Below are positions 35,576 to 47,758 of a stretch of 64,000 bases of DNA, piece by piece. The DNA is taken from positions 558,001 through 622,000 of the forward strand of contig JAFEMH010000164.1 of the NCBI GenBank assembly GCA_022495995.1, written 5' to 3'. The notes under the pieces are model-generated. The model did no database searches. It saw only the letters and a program-made list of their open reading frames with translations, and had not been told where the DNA came from. The first letter of the stretch is position 1. Each line of letters opens with the position of its first letter. The DNA comes from Adenophora triphylla var. japonica. Lineage: Eukaryota > Streptophyta > Magnoliopsida > Asterales > Campanulaceae. The position numbers and the translations under genes are program-made.

Positions 35576-36133
35576 TTGGAGAAGGTTTTCTCGATCCCCG
35601 CAATGGCTCCAGAGGAAGAGCAAGAAATAGGGTTCAAAAAGAGTGAACTTGCCTCCTCCCTATTTCACTCTACTCAGCCCCTAACTATCCATATGAAAAT
35701 CAACCGGGCCAACATACACCGAGTTTTGGTTGATACAGGCGTGGCCAGGGACATACTCTACTATCATACCTTGGTAGGCATGAGAATGACCGAGGCTCAT
35801 CTCGCTCCATATACGGGCATGCTTGAGGGGTTCATAAACCACGCCGTGGGGGTAAAGGGGACGATTGTGTTTGAAGTAACTATTGGGGAAAAGCCCATGC
35901 AGAAGACGACCAAGATAACATTCATGGTGGTCGATCTTCCTTCCCAATACAATGCCATTCTAGGCGTAACTGCTCAGGCCAAATTGGGAATAGTTGCTTC
36001 CGTCCTCCACCAAAGGATGAAATTTAACACCCCGGGCGGGGTTGCTACCATCAAGAACCAGCCCGGAGATTCCTCCGAGCACTTGAGGAGAAGAGAAAAG
36101 CAAATAAAAGCCAGACATCCTGCCCTCAGATAG
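35576..36133 (+). pseudogene. gypsy protease region
   Basis: Contains LTIHMKINRANIHRVLVDTG followed by VARDILYYHTL, the aspartic protease active-site region. The usual DTGSS is changed to DTGVA, which may impair activity. The flap-to-ILG block (LPSQYNAILGVTAQAKLGI) follows. The frame ends at 36133, whereas in an intact element it would continue into RT. Confidence 0.85.
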
Positions 36134-36174
36134 AAGGCGAGGACAAATTAAAGAAGGAAAAATCCCTAGCACTT

Positions 36175-38000
36175 GTGCCGGCACCCATTCCAATTGGCAT
36201 GCTTTCTTTCCATACCACTAAGGTGGAGCTCAAGACGAGCAGAAAATCAAAACAGTTGGCCCCAGTTGAGGGAGGTTACATTGATCGAGGAGTTGAAGGG
36301 ACAGTTGACCGAGAGATCATATATTCCATGGCAACGCTGACCGGAGCTCAGGTCAACCCCCCAACTATTGTCATTGACTCATTGCACAATCGTGAAATCA
36401 GCGACCTTCAACCTAACGACGAGCTCGAGGAGGTGGTAATCAACTCCCACTTCCCCGAGCAAACTATTAAGGTTGGGCTGGAAATTCACTGCGAGGAGAG
36501 AAGGATCCTCATCGAGTTCCTTAGAGCAAATTGTGATGTGTTCGCTTGGAGGGTGGAGGATATGCAAGGAATCAGCGAGGACGTGATCCTCCATAAAATC
36601 AATGATGACCCATCCTTCAAGAACATTCATCAAAAGTCAAGATACTTCTCCCCGGAGAAAGAGATCGCGATCAAGGAAGAGGTGGAAAAATTGCTGAAAG
36701 CGGGGATAATAAAGGAGATTTCCTACCCCAAATGGCTAGCAAATGTGGTCATGGTTAAAAAATCCAATGACAAATGGAGGATGTGTATTGATTTCACGGA
36801 TCTTAACAAAGCATGCCCCAAAGACTGCTTCCCTCTTCCTCGCATAGACAGATTGGTGGATTCTATAGCCGGCCACAGAGTATTGAGCTTCATTGATGCA
36901 TACTCCGGCTACCATCAGATCCAGATGGCTCCTGAAGATGTTCGCTCCGTAGCTTTCATCGCTGCGGGCAAGACTTATTGCTACACAATGATGCCCTTTG
37001 GGCTAAAAAATGCAGGAGCCACATATCAGCGAATGGTCAATCTAGTCTTCAAAAACCAACTAGGCAGAAATCTTGAGGCCTACATTGATGACATGGTTAT
37101 AAAGACAAAGGAAAACTCCCACGAGCTCGACGTGGAGGAAACCTTCCAGAACTTACGCCGCAATAACATGAAACTAAACCCTCTGAAATGTGCTTTTGGG
37201 GTAAAGGCGGGCAAATTCCTGGGATTCATGGTCAACCAGCGAGGAATAGAGGCTAACCCCGAAAAAATCCAAGCGCTGTTGGACATGAAACCTCCTGCTT
37301 GCGTGAAAGATGTACAAAAACTCAATAGTCGCATCACCGCACTTGGCCGCTTCATCTCGCAGTCAGCAGAGAGATGCCTCCCCTTCTTCAAAACTCTAAA
37401 AGGGGGGAAGAGAGCTGATGAATTTGCATGGAGTCAAGAGTGCCATCAAGCTTTTGAAGAAGTCAAGACATACCTCGGACAGCCTCCTCTTCTCAGCAGC
37501 CCGGTGCCCGGGGAAGAACTTTTTCTGTTTTTAGCAGTTACTGATCTGACAGTAGCTGCTGTTCTTGTAAGGGAGGAGAATAACTCCCAAAAACCAGTTT
37601 ATTATGTATCCAAGGCACTGTCCGCCGTAGAAGGGCGTTATCTTAATATAGAGATGTTAGCTTACACCTTGCTTGTATCTGCTCGAAAATTAAGAGCTTA
37701 CTTTTCTGCACACCCCATTACTGTACTCACTAAGTCCCCGCTTAGAAAGGTTTTACACAAACCAGAGTCCTCGGGGAGAATGCTAGCTTGGTCTATCGAG
37801 CTCACTGAGTTCCAGATCACCTACTCCCCAAGAAAGACAATCAAAGCGCAGGCCTTAGTTGATTTTGTGGTAGAATCATCATTTAAATTGGCGGACAGCG
37901 ACCTTGGGAAAAGAAAGCGGGCAGAATCAGAGGAAGCCCCAAGTAGCTCGAACACTGAAATTATACAGCCAAGGGAGCGTCCAGAAGAAGTGTGGACTCT
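36175..38000 (+). pseudogene. gypsy reverse transcriptase and first RNase H, cut by CACTA
   Basis: An open frame of about 608 codons. RT blocks are MVKKSNDKWRMCIDFTDLNK, FIDAYSGYHQI, TMMPFGLKNAGATYQRMVN and the catalytic YIDDMVIK. They are followed by the connection and RNase H region (PVYYVSKALSAVEGRYLNIE, YSPRKTIKAQALVDFVVE). The frame is interrupted at 38000 by the CACTA transposon and resumes at 54376 in the same frame (WTL/FVDGS). Before that insertion this domain looked intact. Confidence 0.95.
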
Positions 38001-38029
38001 CACTACCAGAAAAAGGTCGTTTAGCGACG

Positions 38030-38640
38030 GAAATTTCCGTCGCTAAAATTAAAATTCCGTCGCTAAAAATAATCAGCGACGGAAAAATTCCGTCGGTGGT
38101 CCGCCGCTACCGGCCGTCGCGGTGCTCCGCGGGTCAATTTCCGCCGCTATTTTTTTCTTTACCGACGGAATTTAATTCCGCCGGTGAATTAATGGTTACG
38201 GCGACGGAAATTTCCGCCGCTATATTAATTTAATTTAATTAAATATTCATTTCAGCGGCGGAAATTTCCGTCATTTGTAATAAAAATTAATTTAATTAAA
38301 TTAATTTCGACGCGGAAATTTCCGTCATTTGTAATAAAATTTAAATTGAAATTAAATTATTTCAGCGGCGGAAAATACCGTCATTGAAATTATTTAATTT
38401 TAATTTAAATTTTATTACGGCGACGGAATTTTCCATGATAAATCAAAAATTAAATAAAAATTAAATGATTATAGCGTCGGAAATTCCGTCATGAAATTAA
38501 TTTAATTAAATTAATTTTTATTACGGCGACGGAAATTTCCGCCGTGAAATTAATTTATTTAATTAATTTTTCTTTCGGCATTAATTTCGGCGACGGAAAA
38601 TTCCGTCGCCGATTCTGAAATAAATTAAAAAAATATTTTA
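38030..38640. repeat. Left subterminal CACTA repeats
   Basis: Dozens of CGACGGAAATTTCCG / CCGTCGC-type motifs in both orientations, separated by AT-rich spacers. In En/Spm-type elements such motifs bind the TNPA-class protein. The matching region lies at 53890-54350. Confidence 0.85.
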
Positions 38641-38761
38641 AAATATCAAAAAACCAAAATTTTTGTACACGATATAACATTTCAATTTCTAAAACTAAAA
38701 CTATAAAAACTAAAATTCAAATACCGAGCGTACCAAATAAAAACTAAATACCACCGTACCA

Positions 38762-38905
38762 ATTCGGGAGGGGAGAGGGGAGGGGGATAGGGGGATAGGG
38801 GGAGAGGGGGAAGGGGGAAGGGGGAGAGGGGGAGAGGGGTGGAGCGGGGGAGGGGGAGAGGGGTGGAGCGGGGGAGGGGAGAGGCGGGGAGGGGCTCCGC
38901 GGGTA
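38762..38905 (+). repeat. G-rich tract with G-quadruplex potential
   Basis: About 140 bases are almost entirely G with A spacers (GGGGAGAGGGGAGGGGG type), including two copies of a GGGGTGGAGCGGGGGAGGG unit. Many runs of four or more G suit quadruplex formation. It lies just beyond the subterminal repeats, at the 3' side of the TNPA-like gene. Confidence 0.7.
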
Positions 38906-38949
38906 TCAAATGTCTCAAATGTTTACAAACAAGTATAAATTAATACAAC

Positions 38950-40736
38950 AATGTCTAAAAAGTCCATGATCAACCCGGGGGCCGGGAATTATCTGGGAGT
39001 CGGGCCGAGACGAGCCATCAACGGCGCCAATTGTCTTTGAGTCTGCATGACGTCGATCGTTCTCCTCCTGCATCTGCGTACGACTGCAAAGCATCCGCAA
39101 GCTTTGCCCGCTCGCGTCTCTCCTCCTCAGCCGCGGCCTCCGTGTCGACCCTCGGATCATGAAACGGGGAGGCAACATTTCTCAGACGGCCGGTCGACGT
39201 CGACGGGCATTGCCGCCGTAATCCCCATCCCTAACACTCGGGCTCCTCTCCTTGGATGTCCACGAGAGGTGACCTCTGCCAAACATCGAGCACGAAGGGG
39301 ACGGGCTCGCGGGAGGCGTTCCTTCGGGAACAACGGCGGCTTGATATGCGGCTGAAAAATAAAACAAACAATTATAATCATATACACAATGTAAGGTACA
39401 TAAATAAATTTACATATTCAAAATCAAGTCATTTAATGGTAGTTTACTTACAAAGGCGATGCTTGGATCGATCGTCGACCCATTGCGGAGGTTGATCGGG
39501 CGCTGTAGAATTCCGAATATGGGTGCTAGCGTAAACATCCACAAAAGTGATATTCGGACCATACTCCCTTTCCTATAAATAAAATAAGCGAGATTATTAC
39601 TTTGAAATTGTATATATAAATGCAACATTTAAAGCTGATTTAAAAGCATGCATACACTACATTTACACTAAAACTATGGATTTCATAGCATCAACATTGG
39701 CTCCCGGCTAACATACGTACATAAACCTATTTAAAAGCATCCATACACTACTACATTTAAATTAACATACATACCATGCGGTCGTGATGCTCGGCGGCCG
39801 TGAGCGTCCCCGGTATGCAACGCCGCCGACCCAGGAGCTGCTCTATTGGCCTTGGCTTTGTTCGGATCTGACCTTCGCCGCGAGCGGCTCCCAATATTCG
39901 CAAAATTGACCAAACACCTCAGCGGTCATAAAAGTAGGACACAAGGGCTGTTGTCCCGCGAGCCGAGCGGTATAATAATTTCTCTTCGTGGTACCTATAA
40001 AAAATATGAATATCTTGTAAACATATAATGATGACATTATAAAATTAAAAGAGTATAATCATTGTTAATTAAACTAATTAAGGATAGATAAATATGTTAC
40101 AAATAAAATCCTTAAACGACTTGTGAGCACTGCTCAAGAAAACATATCTAGCCGTCGCCTCGGCGATGTACGGATCCCAATAATATTTAGCCTACAACAT
40201 ATAATGATAACATTACAAAACTAAAAGAGTATAATCATTATTAATTATAACATTTTAATAACAAACTAACATTTAAGTTTTAAATAAAAACCATTAACAC
40301 ATTACCCTAAACTCATCCCACGCATCCTCATACGCCTCTGTGGCAATTTTTTCCAGTTGGGCCAAAACTCGGTCATTTTCCGAGACCGCCGGTGTGCCGA
40401 TCTTAGTGCCGGTGGTGGGGTATCCACCTACCCACACTGCCAAGTATATTTATACAATAACATTTTAACTTAAATAATGAATTATATATAAAGCAAAAAG
40501 GAACCAACTTATATCAAATTAATGAAGAGTTACTTCTTGGTCATAAAGTGCTGAGATCCAGGACATATATCCTCCTCGGAATCTACGGTAGTCTGAGTAC
40601 CGGCCCCGAGAGGTGGAGCTAGTACTGCGAGTGAGGGGTCAACACCATCGCTACCGGATCGGGACGGTTGCGTCCCGGTAATCAAAGTGTAAATGGGCTT
40701 GGTCCTCTTACCCTTGCCCTTTCTACTAGAACTCAT
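38950..40736 (-). pseudogene. TNPA-like transposase gene (plant Ptta/En/Spm type)
   Basis: ATG at 40736 starts MSSSRKGKGKRTKP. Exon-like blocks follow: about 40440-40310 (TPAVSENDRVLAQLEKIATE), 40196-40107 (AKYYWDPYIAEATARYVFLS), 39997-39771 (TKRNYYTARLAGQQ ... FCEYWEPLAAKVRSEQ) and about 39579-39452 (EYGPNITFVDVYASTHIRN), and an Ala/Pro-rich tail near 39350. This is the layout of Transposase_24 proteins, which bind CACTA subterminal motifs. A frameshift near 39845 breaks the fourth block. Exon borders are approximate. Confidence 0.72.
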
Positions 40737-40804
40737 ACGTACTACGGTAAAAATATTAAAATATACAACTTTAACAATAGGAAACAATATATTCACAATA
40801 CATC

Positions 40805-41090
40805 TAAAACTTTAAAGTTCTAATAATCTAAAGCATTCACAATACATATAAAACTTTAAACTATTAATAATATAAAGCATTCACAATACATATAAAACTT
40901 TAAAGTTCTAATAATCTAAAGCATTCACAATATATATAAAACGACGGATATTAAAAATAATCTAAAGCATTCACAATACATATGAAACTTTAAAGTTCTA
41001 ATAATCTAAAGCATTCACAATACATATAAAACTTTAAAGTTCTAATAATCTAAAGCATTCACAATACAATTTTAAACTTTAAACTATTAT
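40805..41090. repeat. 44-bp minisatellite between TNPA- and TNPD-like genes
   Basis: AAGCATTCACAATACATAT recurs with starts at 40831, 40875, 40919, 40965, 41009 and 41053 (period 44, once 46). There is no coding capacity. Confidence 0.9.
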
Positions 41091-41099
41091 TAATCTTCG

Positions 41100-44000
41100 T
41101 CCCCATCATCATCACTTTGGACTCTGAATTACTACAAAACTCGAGTTCTTCATCTTCGTCTTCGGACTACGATGAATCAAACTCTGGTTCCTCTTCCTCT
41201 TCCTCTTCCTCTTCCTCTTCCTCTTCCTCTTCCTCGATTCATCAATATCAATGTGCGCGAGATGACACGAACGAGGCGGGGGAGTTGGCAAATTCAGGTA
41301 AGATATCCTCCTCGGGTTCATCAACATTTTGAGGAATATGAGTGACATCATCTAATGGATGATTAGGCGATGAAACGTTAGGTGGCAACGGCATTTCATC
41401 CTCTTGATAGGGTGCTTCTAATGACGACTACTGTAGTTGTCGACGAGGGTAGGTTGTCAATCATGCTCCTAGCCTTGGTCATCCAAACGACCCACAATCC
41501 GTCGGGTCGCGGACGAGGGTAGGGAGTCATGTATACTGTTGTGCTTGAGATGCTAAGATGAAGACGTCGTCGCCATTATGTACGGACGAGTCCTTTACAT
41601 CGACGAGGTCAAATATGGCGTGCTTCTTAACACCTCGCACGACATCCCGCCAATCACAATTGAACAAGACAACACTTGTTTCTACCCAAATACTCCACCT
41701 CGACTACTTCTTTCGGGACGCCATAATAATCATTCCCTATAAGCTTCACACCGCTATTCCACGTCAATTTAGAGCCCCGTAAGCTTTGGTATGAAACACA
41801 TAGCCATTCACGAAATAACCGTTGTATAAATGAACGTTCAAGTACGGAGATAATGCTAAATGTCTTAACCTCGCGGCTTTGGCATCACCGGATGTTCGGC
41901 TATCTATAAGACAATATTGTAACCAATTTAATACAATTTTAAGATTGAATGTTTAAAGAAGTGTATAGAATAAATTTGAATGAAACGAAATATTTACATA
42001 TTTCCTTAGCCGGTTGGAAATTCTCTTTTCTGTCTAGTTGCGATGAGTTACGGAGATAAATCTGAGCTAAATCTTCAAACGATTACGCAATAGGGTTAAA
42101 CAAGGCATTTCATATGCGAGGTAATTAAACATGCATAATTTAATCGACGAGGCGTAAACATAACATCAATGACTTACTTGATATATTCCCAACCTCGTCG
42201 CGGTTAAGAAGAACATACGTTTCGACCGCGGCAAACTCTTTAGCGGTTAACGTACGCGTACCAACCCGTTTGCCGAGGAACCGACCGAGGGATGAAAATA
42301 CGAGAGATGTTTCCCTTAGACGGAAAACCACCATCGTAATTGCGGCCAACCCTAGTCAATCTCGTATCAACATCGGGAGGAAAATATGTTCAGACAAAGG
42401 CAACAATCTCATCTATGATAACGACCTCTGAAATTGAGGCCTCGACCATGGCCCTATTGCTCATCTTCCTTTTCAATTGGCCTAGATACCTAAAAGTCAT
42501 TCGTAGATTAAAACATAAATAATGTTAAAGAAGGTATATTGTTAACGCTCAAATTATTTAGAAATAGAATAAATTCAATTACCTCTCAAATGGATACATC
42601 CATCGTATTGAGCTGGACCACCGACTCTAGCTTCGTATGCCAAGTGGACCGGTAAATGCTCCATAGAATCAAAGAATGAAGGAGGAAATATCTTCTCAAG
42701 TTTGCACAAAGTCACTACGATGCTCTCCTCGAAGCTTTTTCATGTGATCAACACGCGGTGTGGTCGATGTTAACGCTCGGAAAAACTCACTTAACTCGTT
42801 AACGCCACCCCGAGATATTGTCGGGCAAGAGACCACGAGAGCAATCGGAAGTAGCCTATCCGGCCAAACGTGGCAATCGTGACTCTTCAAACCCTGCACT
42901 TTCCCCTCCTCTACATTGACACGATTACCAATGTTAGACGCGTAACCATACGGAAGCCTTAACTCCTTGAGCCATTTCGGGAGGAGGAGCCTCTTTTCCT
43001 TTGTAAGCACGTATTGAGCCATCGGTCTAGCGGTTTACCATTGACGTCGTATACCAAGTCTAAGGCCGGCCGCTACATATTTCCTTAAGGTCCTTTCGAG
43101 CTTTTCGTTGTCTTTAGTTGTTCTCTTGAAATCCATCAACGTGTTAAAAACATTATCGAATACATTCTTCTCAATGTGCATCACGTCAAGGTTATGTCGA
43201 ATGAGATTTGTTTTCCGGTATGGCGGCTCCCAAAATATACTCCTGCTTGATCCGGTTATGGGTAGTCCCGAACCCTTGTATTTTGGTCTTCGAAAACTTT
43301 TTCCCCCCAGAGGATCGGGCAATCTAGATACCTCCTCATAGGCAGTGTCACCACTTAAACGAATCGGGGCCTCATCATGGTCAATCTTGTTCTTTTTAAA
43401 CGCATTCTTAAGGTCTGAATGGGTGGTCCTCCGGAAGAAATTGTCTATGGCAATCGAACCAACATGGTTTTCCGAGTGCGTGAGCGTGAAAGACTTTGTG
43501 TCACTCATACAATACGGACAGGCCAACTTCCCGTGGGTGCTCCAACCCGATAACATCCCATATGCGGGGAAGTCATTAGCTTGTCCACATCAGCCTTGGC
43601 CTTCATGCTTTGAAATTCTCTCGCTTGAAAGCATCCCACGTTTCGACCCCATCCTCCCAAAGTGCTTCAATTCGTCCATCAAGGTCGGAGATAGACGTCA
43701 ATGTTCCTCCCGAGTACATTTGGGCGGGGATGAATAACGACAAGAACATGTAGGGATCACTCATACACAACCGGGGCGGAAGATTGTAGACGGTGGCTAT
43801 AGCAGGCCAACAAGAGTAAGATTTTGCCCCAGGACCAAACGGATTGAAACCATCGGAAGCGAGATGCATAGCCGTATATTTCTTGCTTCGGACGCAAAGT
43901 CGGGATAAGTCTCATCAAAGTGTTTCCATGCCTCCCCATCAGGGATGAATCAACACACCATCTTCACGCAAACTTTCCTTATGCCAACGCATTGCCTCTG

Positions 44001-44880
44001 CGGTAGATTTAGACGCGTAGAGGCGTTGCGGTCTTGGAATCAACGGCATGTAGCATGGCTGCTTATGTGGTATGTTTTCTTGTGTTTTGAACTCCCCCTC
44101 CGACTTGGCTTATATCTACTTTGTCCGCAAATTGAACACTCTGTCTTACGTGAATCTTCCTTGTAGAATAGCATGCGAGTCATTCTTACACGCATCAATC
44201 TTTTCATAACATAGCCCAATCTGCCCAACCAACTTCTTTGTCTCATAAAAGTTTGTAACCATCTTATTCTCTTTCGGCAACATCCGCTTAATTGCTTTCA
44301 TGATACGATTATAAGCGGGCGGCTAATATTGCAATCGGCCTTTATGTTAAGGAGCTCGGCCACGGACCTCCAACACACTTGATCTCGCAACTGGATAGAC
44401 CTTCTCTTTTGCGAGTCCATAGCATCAATAAATTTCTTGGGCTGCGGGGTTGGTTCTTCTTTGTTGGTTCTCGACCAATCGAAGGAAGGGCCATTTGCAT
44501 CCCTAACCATATCTTCCATATTCAAAGGTGGTTCTTCATTGTCTGAATAATAGGTTCGGGTTCGGGAGGTACATGAATATTCTCGGGGGATTATTCGCAA
44601 CATTTGTGCGCAATCTCGGCTCACCATGACGGGTCCACCGTTTGTACCCAACTTCAAACCCGTTACGCAAAAGATGTTTCGAGTCTCGATCAAGCTTAGA
44701 TACTTGACATTACAACACTTGTCGCATGGACACCTAATCTTACCATCCTTATCCATGTGACCGGTTTTATTTAATTGAGCAAATTCAACAAACCCCTTCA
44801 ACCCTCTATAAAACTCGGGATTGATACCGCGTTGATTAGGCAACTTCCGCTTATACATCCAACTACGATCATCGTTAACG
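41100..44880 (-). pseudogene. TNPD-like transposase gene (Transposase_21 / DUF4218 / DUF4216)
   Basis: From right to left on the minus strand: a transposase-associated domain (MYKRKLPNQRGINPEFYRGL, IRCPCDKCCN; 44858-44298); the Transposase_21 region (YKEDSRKTECSICGQSRYKP at ~44150, LASDGFNPFGP at 43869, WSTHGKLACPYCM and NLIRHNLDVMHIEKNVFDN in 43556-43035); DUF4218 (GLKSHDCHVWPDRLLPIAL, 43022-42696); DUF4216-like sequence (about 42000-41550); and an acidic Glu-rich tail (41240-41180). TNPD-class proteins cut CACTA ends. Frameshifts separate nearly every block, so it is unlikely to be functional. Confidence 0.88.
41189..41234. repeat. (CTTCCT)n microsatellite
   Basis: About seven copies of CTTCCT. 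On the minus strand, in the TNPD-like frame, it encodes the poly-Glu tail. The poly-Ser reading on the plus strand is an artefact. Confidence 0.85.
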
Positions 44881-45129
44881 AGACATCACTCCTGCATTGC
44901 AATCCATATATTATACGTACACTCAATTTAATCGACGGATGAAACAAAATCGGGATGTTAATAATTATTGGATTTCATAATATATTAACGGTTTAGAAGT
45001 AATTAACGTATTATCATTCCCTAAATTTGAATTACAAACTTAAAAGCAACACGAGATCTTCTTAAAATAAATATAAAGCTTCTAACTCATATTTAACAAT
45101 ATATTAACGAGGTCTTCTTAAAGTGTCTA

Positions 45130-46700
45130 GGAACTCGTTCCCGCTCCCGAACTCGAATCTCTACTCTTCCTCCGCCTCGGTCCCAGGAGGTCTTTGGTCC
45201 TAGGTATGTTGAAAAAGTCGGTCGGACCTCGTCCTGGCTCGAGGTATCGTGTGAGTTTGGTGGATATATCGATGCAGTAGCTCTCGATCTTGCTCTTTCT
45301 GCCTCAAGGCCTCCTGCGAGCTATCACTTCGGGATCATTTCTCAAAGCGGCTCTCGAATCTCCCGTCTCTCATGTCTCTGCAATGTCGCCGGTGATTTCA
45401 TCGGGGTTGCTCTTGGCCTCCATTGCCTCTTAATGTCAAATTTGGAAGAATAGTACGCCCCAAAACACTCTCGGCGTCGAGCCTCATCATCAGTATGTCT
45501 GGGACCTTGCTGCTCCTCGTACCATGTCGGATACTCGGTGGTCGAAATGTGCTACCTCTAGTATGACGGAGTAGTGGTCGTATCGGAAGAAAGCCCTCTA
45601 GAAATGCTACGCTAAAGAAATGTGTAGTACGAGGCTCGGTCATAATCATCGGCATTGTATTAGTCGTCAATTGCTCTCTCAAAGTCAGAATGGTCTGCTG
45701 CGGGTATCCGTCTTGTCTGCTCACTAGAGATGGAATGCAAAAGGATGATACATGTAGTCCGGAAGTCGGACAATAAGCGGCCCATCTGAATATCTCTCAT
45801 AGTCTGCAATCCCATGCCGGAATCCAATAGTTCGGGTTTGCGGTCTCATATCGGGCCAAGGCCAACCTCCTATGCCAACTCTCGGTAGCGGCATCCCTCA
45901 ATATCTGCGCTGTCCGGTCACCCAAGGTAATGCGTGCGCCCCTACAGCGGTGGCGAGATCAAGCGAAATCTCTCATACGGCCACAATGATAGTAATGCAG
46001 GGTGCCACTTTGAACCCATGTACTCGGATCCTCCGGCTAATCTATCAATGCCGTGGTATGTCTCCGCTAGCAACGGTGGAATGATGTCCATCGCTCACGA
46101 CCCGGATTGAATATGCCGGATGTCAACTCCTCGATCACCTCTCATTTGCTGATGATCTCTAACGAGCGTAGGCTGGACACACTCCGATGTAGCCGCGAAG
46201 TAGTGCGCGAGACGAGAATGAGCAACATGAATATATCTAAGGAAGTGGATATATCAAACTTGATCAGGGGCTGGTCCGACTCAATCTGGCTATATGAGTC
46301 AAGTCTATGAATCTATCGTCAACGACAATGCCCGATACCCGGTCTGGCGATAATCCCAAGAATTCGAGATAGTTGCTCCGTGGCGATCGTGCATCTCGAG
46401 GAAATGCCACGGTCCTCGACTCGGCCACACCGATCGGTGCTCGAAAATCCTCCATCGTTGGCACCGGATCGTTGTACGATAGGGTGAACACATGTCGCTC
46501 CGAATCCCAAAAGCACGAAGCGGCTCGGAGCGGATCCCAATCAATCTTCCAATCTTTTAGAGACCGGATGCATGGCATGCTATACCTCCTGTCAATAAGT
46601 TTCCGGTGTTGTTTTTGGTGAAAGCGCGTGAGTTCAAGAATGTCTTGTTGAAATTGAAACTCGCGGGAAACAATTTCTCCATTGTAATGCTCCATCTTTG
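45130..46700 (-). pseudogene. DUF7745-like or plant mobile domain-like gene in CACTA
   Basis: The frame from ATG 46695 (MEHYNGEIVSREFQFQ) contains WKIDWDPLRAASCFWDSERH, then VFTLSYNDPVPTMEDFRAPI. The pattern FWD-x3-HVF-x6-PTMEDF resembles the core of DUF7745 and plant mobile domain proteins, which are often carried by transposons. Downstream (46260-45130) further coding-like stretches occur in shifting frames, ending near 45398-45724. It lies on the same strand as the TNPD-like gene and upstream of it. The family call is tentative and the function unknown. Confidence 0.5.
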
Positions 46701-46965
46701 CCTTAAATTGAAATTTCTTGGGACTTTACCTATTAATATTGTGAATAATTGTATCAACAAATCTTGAGCTCTAGTTCAAACTAAACTAAAGGATAATGGT
46801 GTCCCTACCTAACCACCTACTCTGTCCTTTAAGTGCATGTTTGATAAACCTATCCCATCCCGAAATGCGTGATTACTATTGTGAATAATTTTAAATATTA
46901 ATATTTAATTCTTTGTTGTAAAATATATAATTTTACAACGATGAATTAAATTAACATTTATAAAC

Positions 46966-47720
46966 AAGATGAGAGTCGTTATCATCCACAACTATCAAAA
47001 CCCTATCTCGGCTTAGAACAAGAAAGATAGAGCAAATAAGTTCTTGTCGGTTTGAGCAAAGGATTTTACATTTAATATAGGTTTTCCGGTTTCACTTTGT
47101 CCTCCTCTCTAAGAATCTCAAAGATCCACGGCCATGTCTTGACGGTTACTGTTTTACTCTTCAACGGTGATATACGGTCACAAGTAAAAACAAGGTAACG
47201 AGTATAACACCGGTGAAGAGAAAACAGAACTTTCCTCCAATTTTTCAATCTCCACCTTCCATTTACCCAAGATCTGATTGCGGAATCTTCCTCATGAGCT
47301 GAAAGGCGGCGGTGTTGCCCTCAATCTCACGGTTGCACATGCGAAGCAACCGTGAGATTGAGGGCAACACCGCCGCTCTTTCAAGCTCATGAGAAAGATT
47401 CTCTGCAATCAGATCTCGAGTAAATGGAAGGTGAAGATTAAAAAATTGGAGGAAAGTTTTGTTTTCTCTTCAGCTGGTGTTATCTTGTTACCTTGTTTTT
47501 ACTGTGACCGTATAACACTGCCAAGAGTAAAAACAGACATCGACAAGAACATGGTCGTGATGTTTGAGATCCTTAGAGAGAGAGCAGTGAAACTGAAAAA
47601 CTCTTATTAAACAGAAAAATCCTTTGCTGTCAAACCGACAAGAACTTATTTGCTCTATATTTCTTGATCAAAGATGGACGGATTTTGATAGCTGTGGGTG
47701 AGAAAGGCTCTCATCTTATT
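46966..47720. repeat. Long inverted repeat, two ~370-bp arms and 9-nt loop
   Basis: The left arm (AAGATGAGAG ... CTCACGGTTGC, 46966-47336) and right arm (GCAACCGTGAG ... CTCTCATCTT, 47346-47720) are inverted copies with scattered mismatches around the loop ACATGCGAA (47337-47345). A transcript would fold into a hairpin of more than 350 bp. No gene was recognised in the arms. Confidence 0.9.
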
Positions 47721-47758
47721 TATATTTTAAGATGTTAACCACCAACCACAATACCCTA

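Noticed and set aside
41117..41332. Poly-Ser protein on the plus strand
   Set aside because: It is the (CTTCCT)n microsatellite read opposite the acidic tail of the TNPD-like gene.
47389..47610. 73-codon frame in the right arm of the long inverted repeat
   Set aside because: The left arm copy has stops, and no known protein pattern is visible.
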